From Diphasiastrum complanatum (taxonomy: Eukaryota > Streptophyta > Lycopodiopsida > Lycopodiales > Lycopodiaceae), in contig CM055107.1 of assembly GCA_029204225.1 (NCBI GenBank), positions 17,270,809 through 17,334,808 of the forward strand: a stretch of DNA of 64,000 bases, in the 5' to 3' direction. The notes under the pieces were generated by a model. That model was not told where the DNA came from. It made no database searches and saw only the letters and a program-made list of their open reading frames with translations. The position numbers and the translations under genes were made by a program. This document shows, piece after piece, positions 1 to 12,652 of the stretch (its first letter is position 1; each line of letters starts with the position of its first letter).

Positions 1-1
1 T

Positions 2-205
2 GGAGAATCTTCTTGTGTAGATGATGCTATGCAAGTGGATAATGGTTCTCATGGTTTTCCAGCAACTAATGGATCTAGAAAAGAGGTCTTAGTCAATGGC
101 TTTGATGGTCAAGTGGAAGATCAAGAGGTTGATCTCAAAGGGCTTCAACAACACAAAAGGAAAGGTGGCAATTTGGAGCTAGTCAAGAGCATCAAAGGAG
201 GGTGA
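2..205 (+). CDS. 3' end of an unidentified reading frame entering from the left
   Basis: An open frame runs from the window edge to a TGA at 203-205, giving 67 residues. The first two thirds are acidic and the end is rich in Lys and Gln (QQHKRKGGNLELVKSIKGG). No domain is recognised. Only the C-terminus is visible, so it may be a real terminal exon or a chance frame. A CT-rich stretch follows at about 270-292. Confidence 0.25.
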   Translation, partial: GESSCVDDAMQVDNGSHGFPATNGSRKEVLVNGFDGQVEDQEVDLKGLQQHKRKGGNLELVKSIKGG

Positions 206-664
206 AATGGCAAAGATCTTTTGGATATATTTTTTTCAGGTGTTTGAAGACTGCATGGGAGAACATGATTCTCTCTCTCTCCCTCTCTCTTATCTCATTT
301 CATGCTTATACATGAGTTCTCTTGGGTTCATCTATCCATTGGTGCACTATAGCAATGATATCTTGCAATTTTGTGTTTAGAATGCAATTGTATTTCATTA
401 TTGGCTCCACACATGTGAAATATAGTACCTTACTGTTATTGTACGAACAACAACTTCATTATTTTATATATTTGATGTTTTATCAAGATCTTGTTGGGTT
501 TGCATCTCTTTCATCAAGTAGATGTTGATTTTCTAAATTACCAATGGTGCTAATTGTGTTGTCTTCATAACCAAAGATCAAGAGATGATTTTGGATCTTA
601 TTGATTAACAAAATCTTTACGTAGAGATGTCTCCAAACACTTTGCAGAATTCTATACCAGCCAG

Positions 665-1775
665 GGTATTCTACATTTGAAAACTGCAACATATACACCA
701 CAACACAATGGTGTTGCGGTTAGGAGAAACCACACTCTCATGGAAGCTACGAGATGCATAATGGCCTATTCAAAGGAATCTAAATGGCTATGGGCCAGAA
801 CTAGTAAATTTGGCACTCCTCATACTACTCCACATGAAATATGGTGGGGCAACAAGCCAAGTCGCATTTTTGGGTGTGTAGCATATGCACACATACCATA
901 TCAAAAAAGAAAGAAGTTAGATGAAAAGGTGGAGCGGGGTTTTCTTATAGGCTATGATGTACATTCCTCTTATTACAAGATTTACATGCCTAAGACCAGA
1001 GAAATCAAAACTGTCAGAGATGTGAAATTCGATGAAGCAAGCATGACGGCGAACGAAGATCCAGTTGGCTATGAGATTCTTAGCAAGAAGTACTATGATC
1101 TGCCCACACAGACAGAGGGAGTAGGCCATGAACATCTCAATCACAATATTCATATGCCAAATGAACTTAGTGGCAATTCAAATGATGAACAGACCGAGAT
1201 GCAGCTTGTACCCACCAAAACGCCTGCAAAGCACAATAGTTTTGCAGACAACCAAAAGAACAAAGGCAAAGCAGTTGAGGTACCTGCACAATCTCCAAGG
1301 AGATCTACAAGAGAAAGAAGACCACCTGTCAAGTATGCACCAAACAGCTCAACTTCCATCACAGAAGAGTTTTGTGGATTCGGTGGTAAATCATAGACTT
1401 ATGAGGTGGATAAAAGCCATGGAAGAAGAAATAAACTCCATGGTGCAGAACAAGGTGTGGGCACTTGAACCCATACAAATGACAAGAAGCCTGTCAAGCG
1501 CAAATGGATCTACAAATACAAGTATGGACCAGACGGCAAGGCATCAAGATACAAAGCAAGGCTAGTTGCAAAAGGTTTTTCACAGAAGTATGGAGCTGAT
1601 TACACTGAGACCTTTTCTCCTGTAGTCAAGCATAGATCTATACGTCTATTGATTACATATGTAGCAGCCTACAGTTTGAAGATCCACATTGTAGATGAGA
1701 AGACGACGTTCTTGCATGGAGATCTCAAAGAAGAGGTCTATATGGAGCAACCACTAGGATATACCTGTAAATCAT
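665..1775 (+). pseudogene. Ty1/copia integrase-to-RT fragment, degenerate
   Basis: The frame at 677-1396 holds the C-terminal half of a copia integrase. TPQHNGVAVRRN (the TPQQNGVAERKNR signature) is followed by PHEIWWGNKPSRIFGCVAYAH and the FLIGYD block. A linker with RRSTRERRPPVKYAP leads into the start of the reverse transcriptase (MEEEINSMVQNKVWAL). Frameshifts near 1395 and 1500 break the frame. RT fingers continue in another frame (RYKARLVAKGFSQKYGADY, ETFSPVVKHRSIRLL) to about 1770 (FLHGDLKEEVYMEQP). Gag, protease, the YVDD motif and RNase H are absent. This is a truncated, inactive remnant. Confidence 0.85.
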
Positions 1776-1789
1776 TTGCTTATTATGTC

Positions 1790-2230
1790 TTCCGGATATT
1801 AGTGTGAATTTTTTTGATAAAAAAGACAATTATGATTGTACAAAACAATCATTAAGAGTTATTGATTGCTAAATCCAATGATCTATTAGGTTCTGTGTTA
1901 CTTCATAAATTAGATGCTGATTTCAGATAATTCAATTGTATGAATATGAACAGCTATTTACTCTTAAGAGATTAGGTCATCAAATACGATTGCCAGTTGG
2001 CTGGTGATCAGTTGGCATCCATTCGGTCCTTATCGTTGATTGTTGATAAGCGGTGAAATTGGCCATAAATGTCCCACACTTTCAAAAGTGTTTATAGAAT
2101 GTATTCTAAACTAATATAACTTCAAAAAGTTTATCTCTAAGTCCAAAATGAGTTTTGGCCTCATACTAACAATTTACCAAAATATGACTAAACTAGTTGA
2201 AATCTCTCACATGCATAAGCTGTACATCCA
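1790..2230 (-). mobile_element. Possible copia LTR fragment
   Basis: No gene is seen here. Parts of 1920-2060 resemble 50290-50460: both carry 'agctattta', 'ttaggtc', a 'ccagttgg' block, 'tggcatc' and a 'ggtcataaac'/'ggccataaat' region in the same order. The 50.3-50.76 kb sequence is the 3' LTR side of a minus-strand copia element, so this stretch is probably a diverged LTR piece of a related family lying 3' of the minus-strand copia body at 2230-4621. Confidence 0.4.
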
Positions 2231-2699
2231 AAAACTCGTAAGTTTGATAAAGAAGGTTTGGTACATGTTCAAACTTTGAAGAAGGACTTCGGAAGTGACG
2301 CATATGATAACATGCACTTTGCCGATTTGACTAAAGTTTTGTTCTTTCTCTCAGCAAGACCATTTGACTGAGGCGAATAGGAGATAATGTATTGTTGCTC
2401 AATGCCGTTGTTAAGGTAGTACTCCTTGAATTTGGTGGAGATGTATTTTCCTTCATGTTGGACTTTAGTGCTTTGATTCATTTACCAGTTTGATTTTCTG
2501 CATGCTCTTTAAATTGTCTGAACTTGATGAAAGCCTTTGATTTCTGCTTAATGAAGTAAACAAATGTTCTTTGAGAGAATTCCTCAATAAAAGTAATAAA
2601 GTACTTTGCATCTAGCAATGAAGGAGTTTGCATAGGTCCACATATATCTGAATGAACAATATCTTACAGACCTTTTGCTGCATGCCTATGACTTGATCT

Positions 2700-3427
2700 A
2701 AAAGGAATTCTAGTATGTTTTCCAAGGATGCAGCTATGGCAGACAGGGAGATCGACTTTGTCAGAAGGTCAGTCAAGATCAAGTGCTAGGGATTGTCTGG
2801 ACATGTTCGAAACAGATGCATGATTTAAGAGTCCTAAGCAATGATGTCATAGTAATGCTTTATTGACAAGAACAGAGATTTTCAAGGCTTGACTAGAATC
2901 AGAATAACAATGTGCCAATCTATATAAGTATTCATGCCTCTTGCCGAGTGCAAGGATCTTATTACTCCTATCGATAATTTTGCATTGATCAGACTCAAAC
3001 TCCACCTTATGACCTAAATATGTAATTCTACTTCCTGATAACAAATTTGTAGAGAGTTTAGGAAAAAGGAATTCTAGTATGTTTTCCAAGGATGCAGCTA
3101 TGGCAGACAGGGAGATCGACTTTGTCAGAAGGTCAGTCAAGATCAAGTGCTAGGGATTGTCTGGACATGTTCGAAACAGATGCATGATTTAAGAGTCCTA
3201 AGCAATGATGTCATAGTAATGCTTTATTGACAAGAACAGAGATTTTCAAGGCTTGACTAGAATCAGAATAACAATGTGCCAATCTATATAAGTATTCATG
3301 CCTCTTGCCGAGTGCAAGGATCTTATTACTCCTATCGATAATTTTGCATTGATCAGACTCAAACTCCACCTTATGACCTAAATATGTAATTCTACTTCCT
3401 GATAACAAATTTGTAGAGAGTTTAGGA
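2700..3427. repeat. 364-bp perfect tandem duplication
   Basis: Copy 1 is about 2700-3063 and copy 2 about 3064-3427, offset 364 bp. I compared them base by base and saw no difference inside the unit. The duplication lies within the copia linker region, so LSTNLLSGSRITYLGH and the residues after it appear twice on the minus strand. Confidence 0.9.
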
Positions 3428-4609
3428 ACATACAAGATTTTTGACAGTAGTTTGAATTGATCATGCTGGAATCTTAATCTTAATCTTAACCTTCACCTTC
3501 AATAGTGTGAGTTCTATCATCACCAAGATGAACATACTTCCTTGTGCTGTAAAGCGTATAGGAATGGAAAATCTCATGATGATTGGTCATATGTTGACTA
3601 GTTCCAGAATCCAGAAATCATGAATCATACGAATTTGCGTTTTTATCTTTGACCATAAAAGCGCCTTCGTCCATTTCGACTTCAGGAGATGTTGTAACTG
3701 TATTTGCTTGTTGATCAAGTTGGTTGGCTGCATTCTTCACTTTGAGAATTCGGCAATCATGGATCTCATGGTTATTGCGCTTGTAATACCTGAAAAACAT
3801 ATTTTTCTACTACGAATGTGGAATCGATGATTGTTCTTGATTTTGCGTCGGTTTTCGATTCGATGCAGACTGTCTGGGGCTTTTCTGCTTCTATTGTTTC
3901 GAGCCCTTGTTGACATATAGAGCATTGAGATGAAGAGGTAGACGGAGTGTCTTGACTTCTTCGATTATTTTCTTGTAGCAACATAGTGAGAACTCTAGTA
4001 AGAGTTAAATTTGGGTGTGTTGTGATGATCATCACCCAGTTCTCATATGTAGAGGACAGGCTTGAAAGCAATGTCATAATTGCGTCTTGGTCGTCTATGA
4101 CTGATCCGACAACGACCATTTGTTGCAAGAGATTCTTAGACTGGTTAATGTGATTCTGAAGAGAATCATTATTCGACATCTTGAGTAGGAAGAATTTCCT
4201 TGAAGATGTAACTTGGTAGTTACGTCTCTCACATCATATAGTGAGCTCATGATGTGCCAAACTTCTTTCGAAGTTTTAGCTTCAGTTATATGGAAAAGCT
4301 TTACCATCCTTCGATTTCCACTTTGAGTCGTCTGTGCCACAACTCGTTTGCTATTAGCAAGGTCTTCATCTTAAATTTCCATAAATGATAATTGAATCCA
4401 TTCAACTTGTCTAAGATAAGACTGTTTACTTTGAGAATCCATCTGGAACTTTAGTTGGTTGACGTTAAGAGAGATACCGTGCTGTTGAAATCAATTCTTT
4501 GATTCCAAAACAAATTGATTCGAACTGAAGAATTTGATATCGCGAAAGATATCAAGTATTAGCGCTTGCGCTATGATATAGTAATAGTATTAGGCCTTGA
4601 AAAATCAAT

Positions 4610-4621
4610 GCTCTGATACCA
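4610..4621 (-). other. Copia primer-binding site (tRNA-iMet type)
   Basis: The minus strand reads TGGTATCAGAGC, the usual complement of the initiator-Met tRNA 3' end in plant copia elements. The plus strand continues with TGTTGG at 4622, which would be the end of the 5' LTR (...CCAACA on the minus strand). The far end of that LTR is not identifiable. Confidence 0.7.
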
Positions 4622-4938
4622 TGTTGGAAAGAGGTGATGTGTCAAATAAAAAGAATTTGAACAACAAGAATTTAAACTTATTGCGCACACCAACCGATAT
4701 AAACTATCTTTCTTTCTTTTTCTATGCATGACTATGCCTATCCATTTTGAACAAAACAACACACATTGGGGCATTCCCACACGTGTGAATTTTCACAGTG
4801 TAGGCCTAAATATCCATCCAAAAGCAATTACATGTTCGGTAATGGCCGTTAAGACATTGACAACATATAATCTGCGATCAATGAAATGAGCATTCTTTCT
4901 GCTTTGGTGTAATGACAATGGCTCATTCCTTCAAACTT

Positions 4939-4991
4939 ATTTGCACTCCACCAAATGTGTCCCACTCTAATACAAAACACACGCACGCGTG

Positions 4992-5025
<34 letters not shown>

Positions 5026-5105
5026 TTTGCACTCCACCAAATGTGTCCCACTCTTTATACAACACACACACGCGTGTGCGTGCACGCACACACACACACA
5101 CGTCT
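4939..5105. repeat. Duplicated unit with (CA)n microsatellites
   Basis: The sequence 'atttgcactccaccaaatg' occurs at 4939 and again at 5025 (offset 86 bp). Each copy is followed by an alternating purine-pyrimidine tract of CA and CG steps, including 'cacgcacgcgtgcac'. Such tracts can adopt Z-DNA. No coding signal. Confidence 0.85.
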
Positions 5106-5770
5106 TTCTTTTCCCTTTATTGAAAAACTCATGATTTTTCTAGGCCAAACAATTATCTCTTTATTAAAAACTATTCTCTTTGTAGGAGAAATTTTGTACA
5201 AAAAATATAATCCTTGCCCAAAAAAGCCCAAGTTGAGCTCTCTTGTTGGGTTGAATCGAGGTTTTACATAAGGCAACATAATGCCAAGTGTTTCAATTTT
5301 TTTTGTATTTCGGAGGCACCTCCAGATTTCACAATGTTCATGCAAATTTAGAACCAGAATTTATTGTCAACATTTTTGTCATTGTATTGAAGCGGACATA
5401 GTTATGATGAAATGTGCATGTGGACAACTAATGACGGGCTACCACATGGCAGCATGCACATTCTATGTGTGCAGAAAATGGGAAGACCAATTTTTTTTCA
5501 AAAAAAATAAATATTATTTTTTTTCAAAAAAAACAGAAACACAAAAAAACAACAAAAAACAAGATTGAAAAAAAAAACCACGAAATAAAAACCGCAAATA
5601 AAAAAATTCAAAACAAAAATCAGGGAAAAAAAATCTTCACACTTGGCATTACGCAGGGGAGGGCTCTCTTCCCCTCAGGCCTTCTACTCTACTCTGGCAC
5701 ACGCCCTCGGGTAGCGTGCCCTCCTAGGACAAAAGGCCCTCAAGAGAAAGCCTTCACCCCACCTCTCACG
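5106..5770. other. Intergenic stretch with A-rich tract
   Basis: No gene is supported. Bases 5489-5635 form a very A-rich block on the plus strand (runs of A broken by single C, G or T). From 5640 the composition shifts to C-rich sequence leading to the ribokinase promoter. Confidence 0.5.
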
Positions 5771-5776
5771 AAATGC

Positions 5777-5783
5777 TATAAAG
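5777..5783 (+). promoter_or_regulatory. Candidate TATA box of the ribokinase gene
   Basis: TATAAAG lies about 250 bp upstream of the ATG at 6033. A pyrimidine-rich patch (5974-6014, C and CT runs) just before the start codon resembles the Y patch common in plant core promoters. The start site of transcription is not determinable by eye. Confidence 0.45.
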
Positions 5784-6032
5784 AAAATTAACGAAGATAA
5801 GAACACAAAAAATTAACGAAGAAGATAATAATAACGTCCCCTACCTACCCACAATAGGGTAGCATATTGCAAACATGCTTGAGCATCCTGCCTCACATAG
5901 TACAAGTAGAGAACAAGGCTCCTTATCCCATCCATGTGCATGATTAATTATCATTTCAATTGAATATATTGTGCTTCTCCCCCCCTCCCCTCTCTCTCTT
6001 TTCCTTTTCCTTTTACGAGGTTGTTGGGAGCC

Positions 6033-6233
6033 ATGAGTGCGAGGGGGAAAGAAGCTCCTCCTTTGGTTGTAATCGGTTCAGCCAATGCGGACATATATGT
6101 GGAAATTGCAAGGCTTCCTAAAGAGGGAGAGACTATTGTTGCAAAGAGCGGTCATACCTTTCCTGGTGGCAAAGGTGCCAATCAAGCCGCCTGTGCTGCT
6201 CGCCTCTCGCATCCCACCTATTTCATCGGCCAA
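6033..6233 (+). CDS. RBSK: Ribokinase exon 1
   Basis: 67 codons, phase 0, ending at ...PTYFIGQ before the donor 'gtactt'. Holds GSANADIY and GGKGANQA, which form the ribose pocket. Confidence 0.93.
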
Positions 6234-9200
6234 GTACTTTTTCGCATCCATTCTAGTGAAAGTTTGTTTGTCACTGCATTTGTATCGTAATGAATGGTGT
6301 AGTACCCTCCAGTTTCTGGTAGTCAAAGGAAAATACATTGAATGATGCATGCCGTCAGCTGGAGATTATTCATAAATCACGCTTCAAGAGTTCAAAGGGT
6401 GAATTAGTTGAAAAGAAATTTGCACATATTTAACTTTCCAAACTTTTAAAGCCATCGCATTGAGCCTGAAGCTGGCATAAAATTCTTGTTACAATCAAAA
6501 GAATTCCGTGTATTATTCTTGACTGCACCTTTCCTTGAAGGGATGTGGAGTCTACATTTTAGTGTTAGTGAATTCTCAAATGCACACTTGTTGCTTGATC
6601 TTTATGTAGGGGTTTTAATCAAGGGGTACAGAAAAAATCTCTAGCCAAAAAATAACACAGTAAAATAGGCCATTTCTTATTATGTCTGTTCAAGTTGCAA
6701 CAATACTTGAAAGTAGCAAAAGTTAACCTAGTTTGACAATGTTCATAGAAAGGTATTGGTTAGATGTAAAAAGAAAAAATATAGAAGATATTCAATGATG
6801 CAAACATAAACAAGTCACGCATAAAATATAACTAATCCATTTCGCTTGACCTAATTGCGTTTCTATCCGGGCCATTTTGACCGAACGATACCCGAATCGA
6901 GCCAGGCTCGATCCCAGGATCACGAACCTGTGGACTGTATTCCTGGACCATTAATGCATTGCCTGTGGTGCAATGCCTTCGACACAATGAGGATGTGGGA
7001 TATGGCTGTGGTTATGATGATTATGGCTGTGGCTTGTTTTGATGGTTATGGCTGTGGGATTGTGGGTTTATGATGATTTGTTAGGGTTTAGGGTTTAGGG
7101 TATTATGTTAACTGTGCCATTTGTTAGGGTGTCAGGTTTAGCGTGTTATGTTCAATGGTTGAACATGATGCAGATGTTATGTCTCAACATGAAGATGTGC
7201 TGGTCTCTCTCTCTCTCTCTCATCTTGCACGGAGCAAACCATTTCTAACTAACCATTCAAATTTCAAAGAGCTAACCACTTGTAAGCAACCATGATAAAT
7301 TAGCCATGACACGAATAAACTGTAAAAAAATATATACATCTCATCTGATGCCAATATACATGATAGTATGTGTGTATCAATATCTACAAGTCTGTGCTAA
7401 AAAAATCATCCCTCTGTATGCTAGATGCATCTACAAGGGTGTCAAATACAAAGTCTACCTGGGAGTCTGGAGGCATCTGGGACTGCTCCAAGTCTAGGCC
7501 AATGCCTGCCAAGAGACGACTAGAAAAATCATCGGTGCGTCCCCTCTTGGCTGGCCTGCCTCTGGGTCTGCCGGAAGGAACCCTCTGTGGTACACTCTGC
7601 CACGAGGGGGTCTCTGGGAAGAATCGATTGCCTGTGATGCTCCGAGTCGTCTCTGCACAATCTGTCTCTAGGCGGTAGCCTCTGTCTCCCTCGCAAACTC
7701 TGACCAGCCATCATCTGAAAGGGTGCGTGTAGCGGGAGTACTGGGTGGGGCACGGGGACAATCCCCTGCAATGTCGACCATCTCGTCGGAATCATATGTG
7801 GGCTCATCAGAAGAGGAGGGCAATGGAACGTCAGCAGGGAGGGGGGTAGGCTCCTCGGTGTCAGAATCATCCTCAGGATCACCCTGCAGAGCACGTCGAG
7901 CGGCCTCGTCTGGATCAACCTCTGGCTCTGCCTCAGGATCGGCCGCTAGAACAAGGCAATCATCGGGATTGACCTGCACAAGTCAATCATTTGTGAGAAT
8001 TGCCGAAGCAATCGTGAGGGCATTAAACTGATTTAGGGTTAAACTAATAAGAGAGCAAACGATAGTATAGAAATATACCTGCAACAGTAGGGCGCGTACA
8101 CCTCCTGCTCTCATGCTGTCCGTGATGTGTCGAACCACCCTGGTGTTGGTGTTGCAGTACACCAAGTCATTGCATCGCTAGGTCGTGAGGTGGTTCTGCC
8201 TGTTCGTGTGAACAAGGCTGAACGCTAACCAGTTCCGCTCGCACACGCAAGCAGAACAATCCTGCATTAATTGGCAGCCACTTTCGTGAGTCCCAGCCTT
8301 GTAGAGACAATGCAGAAACTGGTTGGATGAATAAGATTAGATAACATACCTATGAAAGGACTCGGAATGCGAGCGTCCTCAGGTCTGGCTGTCCAGCGCC
8401 GTAGCTATCCCACCATGATACAGGCATAAGCCTGTTCTCTCGGACACGTGCAAGGTCCTTGCCGAACAGCCCCAGACAGTGCCTGAAATTGAGCAGCGAT
8501 ATGCGTGAGTACAATTGAGCCTGCGCAGGGAAATTGAGCAAACGAAAGCAAACGATAGAGCAAGAGTTTACCTGTAACTCAGCCGCTGCTCCTCGAGCCT
8601 GCTGCGGATACTAGTGTCGCTGCTGAGGAGGCGGATTTATGACAACCAGTCCGCACGCAGCTCTGCATCGTCGTACTGCCTCTCGCTTTGAAACAACGGA
8701 TGCAATATATGTGGGTTGTTTCTTGCTGCACCAAGAAATGGCCCCTGAACCAAGGTTGAAAGTGTAACCTGTGGTTGACTTTCGATCATCCCTATCACCA
8801 GCCCAATCCGAATCAATAAAACCTCCAAGCTGAAGCTTTCCGTCATCTGTGTACTCAATCCCATAGCAGGTTGTCCCTTTGACATACCTCAAAACCCTCT
8901 TGGCTGCTTTCTAATGTGCTTCAATTGGAGAACTCATGAACTGGCTTGCTATACCAACCGCATAGGAAATGTCTGGTCTCGTAGTGATGAGATAAATCAG
9001 GCTACCCACAAGCTGCCTATAAAGAGTCTCGTCCACAAAAGGAGTGCCATCATCTCTAGATGGCTTACTGCTGGTATCAATGGGCGTGGAAACGGGTTTG
9101 CAATCCTGCATGTTGAACCTGTTCAAGAATTCACATGCATAGTTAGCTTGGGAAATAAACACACAGTTTTCCTTTTTCCAAACCTCCAAGCCAAGACAAT

Positions 9201-12200
9201 AGTGGATTAAACCCAAATCCTTCATCTCGAACTCATTTGATAAATGAGTCTTCACATTTTCAATAAGCTGCCCATTGTTACTCGTGATGACCAAGTCATC
9301 CACATAGAGAACTATCAAAACAATGTTCCCATCTTCTTCCTTCACGAACAGGTTGCAATCCGACTGACTCTTTATGAATTGCTCCTTGGCAAAATAGTCG
9401 TCAATACGACTATACTATAGAGAATAACTCAGCTTGCCTTATATCACTCCGCTCCTCTCTTGCAACACTCTCAACAACATTTCCTCCCTGCTTCTTTGTG
9501 CCCTTCTTTTGCTCTGCAAGCTTCTTTCTGTGTAGGAGAGGGGGAACATCCCTGCTTTACCCCAATAGTGCTCCTGATATGCTCTGAGATACCTCTGTCA
9601 CTCCGAAAACATCTAAATACTCTCTCATAAAGTGCCATCACTGCTAGGATTGTGTCATCAGAGAAACCAAGGTCTCGTATCCGTTGAATGAGTAAAGAGC
9701 GTGGGACAGAGTCGAAGGCTTTCCTAAAGTGACAAGTCAACGAAGCAACAATAAACTCGCTCTCGTCGGTGCCGAGCTTCCTCAATAATGGCTCTGAGAG
9801 TAAAGTTATGATCTGTAGTAGAATAATGGGCTCTAAATCCAGCCTGGCCCATAGCATGCAATCTCCTGGTCTCTGCCTCAGTACTCACAGCTAATTGAAG
9901 AATAATGCCATAGAACTTCGTGATAACGTGCCCAATCATGAGAGTCCGATAGTTACTAGGATTCATGGGATCACCATTTTTGTGTATGGGATCATGGATG
10001 GATGATGGTGGTGCACCAAGAAGAAGGAAAACTGGAGACAACGGCTTGATTGAGTAGAGTGGCTAGGAGAGGTGATAGTAAATCAACAACATGGATTAAA
10101 AGCTCGGATTCAAGGTCATCAATATCTCTGGCTTTACTGGTGTTCAGTTTCTTGATGGCATTGTGGACCATATCAGTAGTGAAGAAGGTAAACTCAGAAG
10201 GTCTAGGGGAGATGGAAATAGGTGTGTCAGTATCAATGGTATATAAGGCAGTGGCATAATCAGTCCAAATGTGTAGATCATCAAGGAGCGGAGGTGGAGC
10301 ACGGGGAATGAACTCACGCCAGAATGCGCCTGTGGAAGAACTATAGAGGAGACCAATAAGTCGTCGCTCTTCCAAACTATCATCCATATGCCCGTTTCTT
10401 ACGACGGAGTAAGCGGGTAAAGAGACAACGTGTGGATTGCAAGAGATGAGGTGTGTGTATGCGAGCATGTGTGACAAGGTGATGGTGGGAATGACACTCA
10501 TCATCATACCAAGGTGGGCGCACCGATCTAGGCTTGGTGTTTTGTTTTTGTTTGTTATGATGGGGTTTATAAGGGAAGGAAGCAACGGCTGTCGTATGGA
10601 CTGCTGTGTTAAGGAAGGAAGCTTGCGCTTCAAGCGAGCTATGATGTGGGGAAAATGTGGAGCAGCGGGTAAGCGAATGCTGATAGGTAGGTGCGAGTGA
10701 GTGGTCAAAAATGTATTTGGGTGCACGAGACAATGGTGGGGGTGAGAACTGTCGAGGCAAAGAAATAGTACCAAGGCTAAAGAAAATGAGAAGAGATACG
10801 AAAATCATGGATGAGTGAGATGGATGAAGGTGATCCCATAAGGTAATCAACAACACTATGGCCGCCACTGTGGGGATGGCAGGTGTATTTGCCCTAGTCG
10901 GGCCGGCAAGTTAAACCATTAAAAATGGCCAACTCATGAGCTTCTCCTAATTGCAATAGGTATTCACCATAGGTGGTAGTAGGACCCAAAATGTCCTCAG
11001 AAATCCTAGTAACACACAAGTCATCTCCATCAGGGGCACGTACACGAAGCTGGTCCATAGAATCATAAAAATCAGTCTGTGGTGAAGCTGTCCTGGCATT
11101 AAAGTCACCAGTGAGAAAGATGTAACCTCGCTCTGCATCAAAGATGTCTCTGTCAGAACCAACGCTATGCGCGTCAATGCGGAACCAAATTTATCGTGAG
11201 TGTTCATCATGGCTGATGAACTCAAAAATAGGATGCAATGACTCCCTATATAGGCAAGCAACCCCATCAGAACCCCTCCCACTAGCAGATCTCACCACGT
11301 GTTCATAGACCGAGTCCCATCTGTATCCTGGAAAAGTCGGTAAACCCCTCTCCTGACTATCATGAGTCTCCATGAAAAGTAATAGATCTCTCTCACCAAT
11401 GAAGTCAATCAGATTACCAACAATGGACAATGAATGTATGCTGTTGCAATTCCAAACCCCAATCTGCAAGCGGCGTGGATGGGGCCCCAGTATGCTCCCA
11501 ATACTGGGCACCCCAATTCCCTATTTTTCAGCATCCTTAGACACATTGTCAATGTATCGGATTTGACCATTCTTAACACGTCTACCTGTCATTTTAGCTT
11601 CTTGGAAGGCTTTACGCCTTTCCTCAACCTGTAAGTACGTAAAATCATCATCCATATATATTTGAGAACCACGTAGCTTGGCTCTGTCTTCATATCTTGA
11701 AAATCCTGTAATAACACACTCAGGTTAGAGGGAAGATAGGACTCCATTGCCTTTGTGGGAGTGTAGGGTTCTTGAGAATAAGAGCTAAAGGGAGTTATTG
11801 GATTGATGGGCAAAGAAGAAGAGGAAGGAGAGATAGGAACATAGGAAGATAGAGCAGAAGGAGAAGAAGAAGAGGAGGAGCATGAGAAAGAAGGTTAGGG
11901 AGATGAGGATGAGGATGAAGAAAAGAATGAGACGGCAGGGGGGGGCAGGAGGGGTGGAGGGAGACATCATTCCCTTCAAAGTGCATTGTGAATTAACCAT
12001 CACAGGTGGTACAGATTCAACATTTGCCAATGGCTCCATGTAAGACCAAACAATGGGTGCTCTTCTCTGGTTTGAAGAAGAAAACCAATTTTTCTCTTAC
12101 AAACGCTGACCAGATGCCAACGATTTCAAGTTGCCAGACGCTCAGGCTGGAGGTAGCGTTGACAGTCAGTAGATGTCCGCTCAGGCAGGTTTCCGCATGC

Positions 12201-12589
12201 TGTCATATGTTGATGTGCCGCTACGTCCATCCAAGAACGCTCAAATCATTGGGCTGGAGCAACGTGATTGCTATGGTGAAGCATCGCAAGAGGAGGGGAG
12301 CAGGAGGTATGGCTCAAACACTAAACACCATGAATGAAACACAATGATCAGTGATGGATTCCATTGAGCAACAACGATGGCTTCCTCTCCATCAGCGCTT
12401 TTTGGTTCCAGACGGTGACCACATTGACACGGATGTACATTATGCAGAGGTGGAAGTTATGAAAATGTGCATGCCATTGTTGTCTCCTGCTTCTGGCACC
12501 ATCACTTTTTTCCAAACCGAAGGACAAACTATGATGGGCTAGCGAAAGTCCATCGCTAGTGGAAGTGCTGCCAATAGGAGTCCATCGCT

Positions 12590-12652
<63 letters not shown>

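Larger units (their letters stand above)
2230..4621 (-). pseudogene. Ty1/copia remnant: primer site, gag, integrase fragment
   Basis: Read on the minus strand from right to left. A tRNA-iMet primer-binding site lies at 4621-4610. Gag is spread over frames at about 4443-3618: KTSKEVWHIMSSLYDVRDVTTKLHLQ, MTLLSSLSSTYENW and a damaged zinc knuckle at about 3800-3755 with its first cysteines lost. A protease-integrase linker follows (LSTNLLSGSRITYLGH), then integrase (YIISYSPQSNGLAERKN, 2481-2269). RT and RNase H are missing. Many frame breaks make it inactive. The linker is duplicated in tandem (separate entry). Confidence 0.8.

Noticed and set aside
6021-6032. Upstream TTG as ribokinase start
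   Set aside because: Non-AUG. ATG 6033 is the first in-frame ATG after the stop at 5961 and matches the usual start of the conserved domain.
7081-7101. Telomere or subtelomere
   Set aside because: Only about three TTTAGGG units; short interstitial stretches are common in plant introns.
7668-7979. Acidic 103-residue frame on minus as a separate gene
   Set aside because: It continues in the same direction and order as the hAT transposase C-terminus and is better read as its acidic tail.
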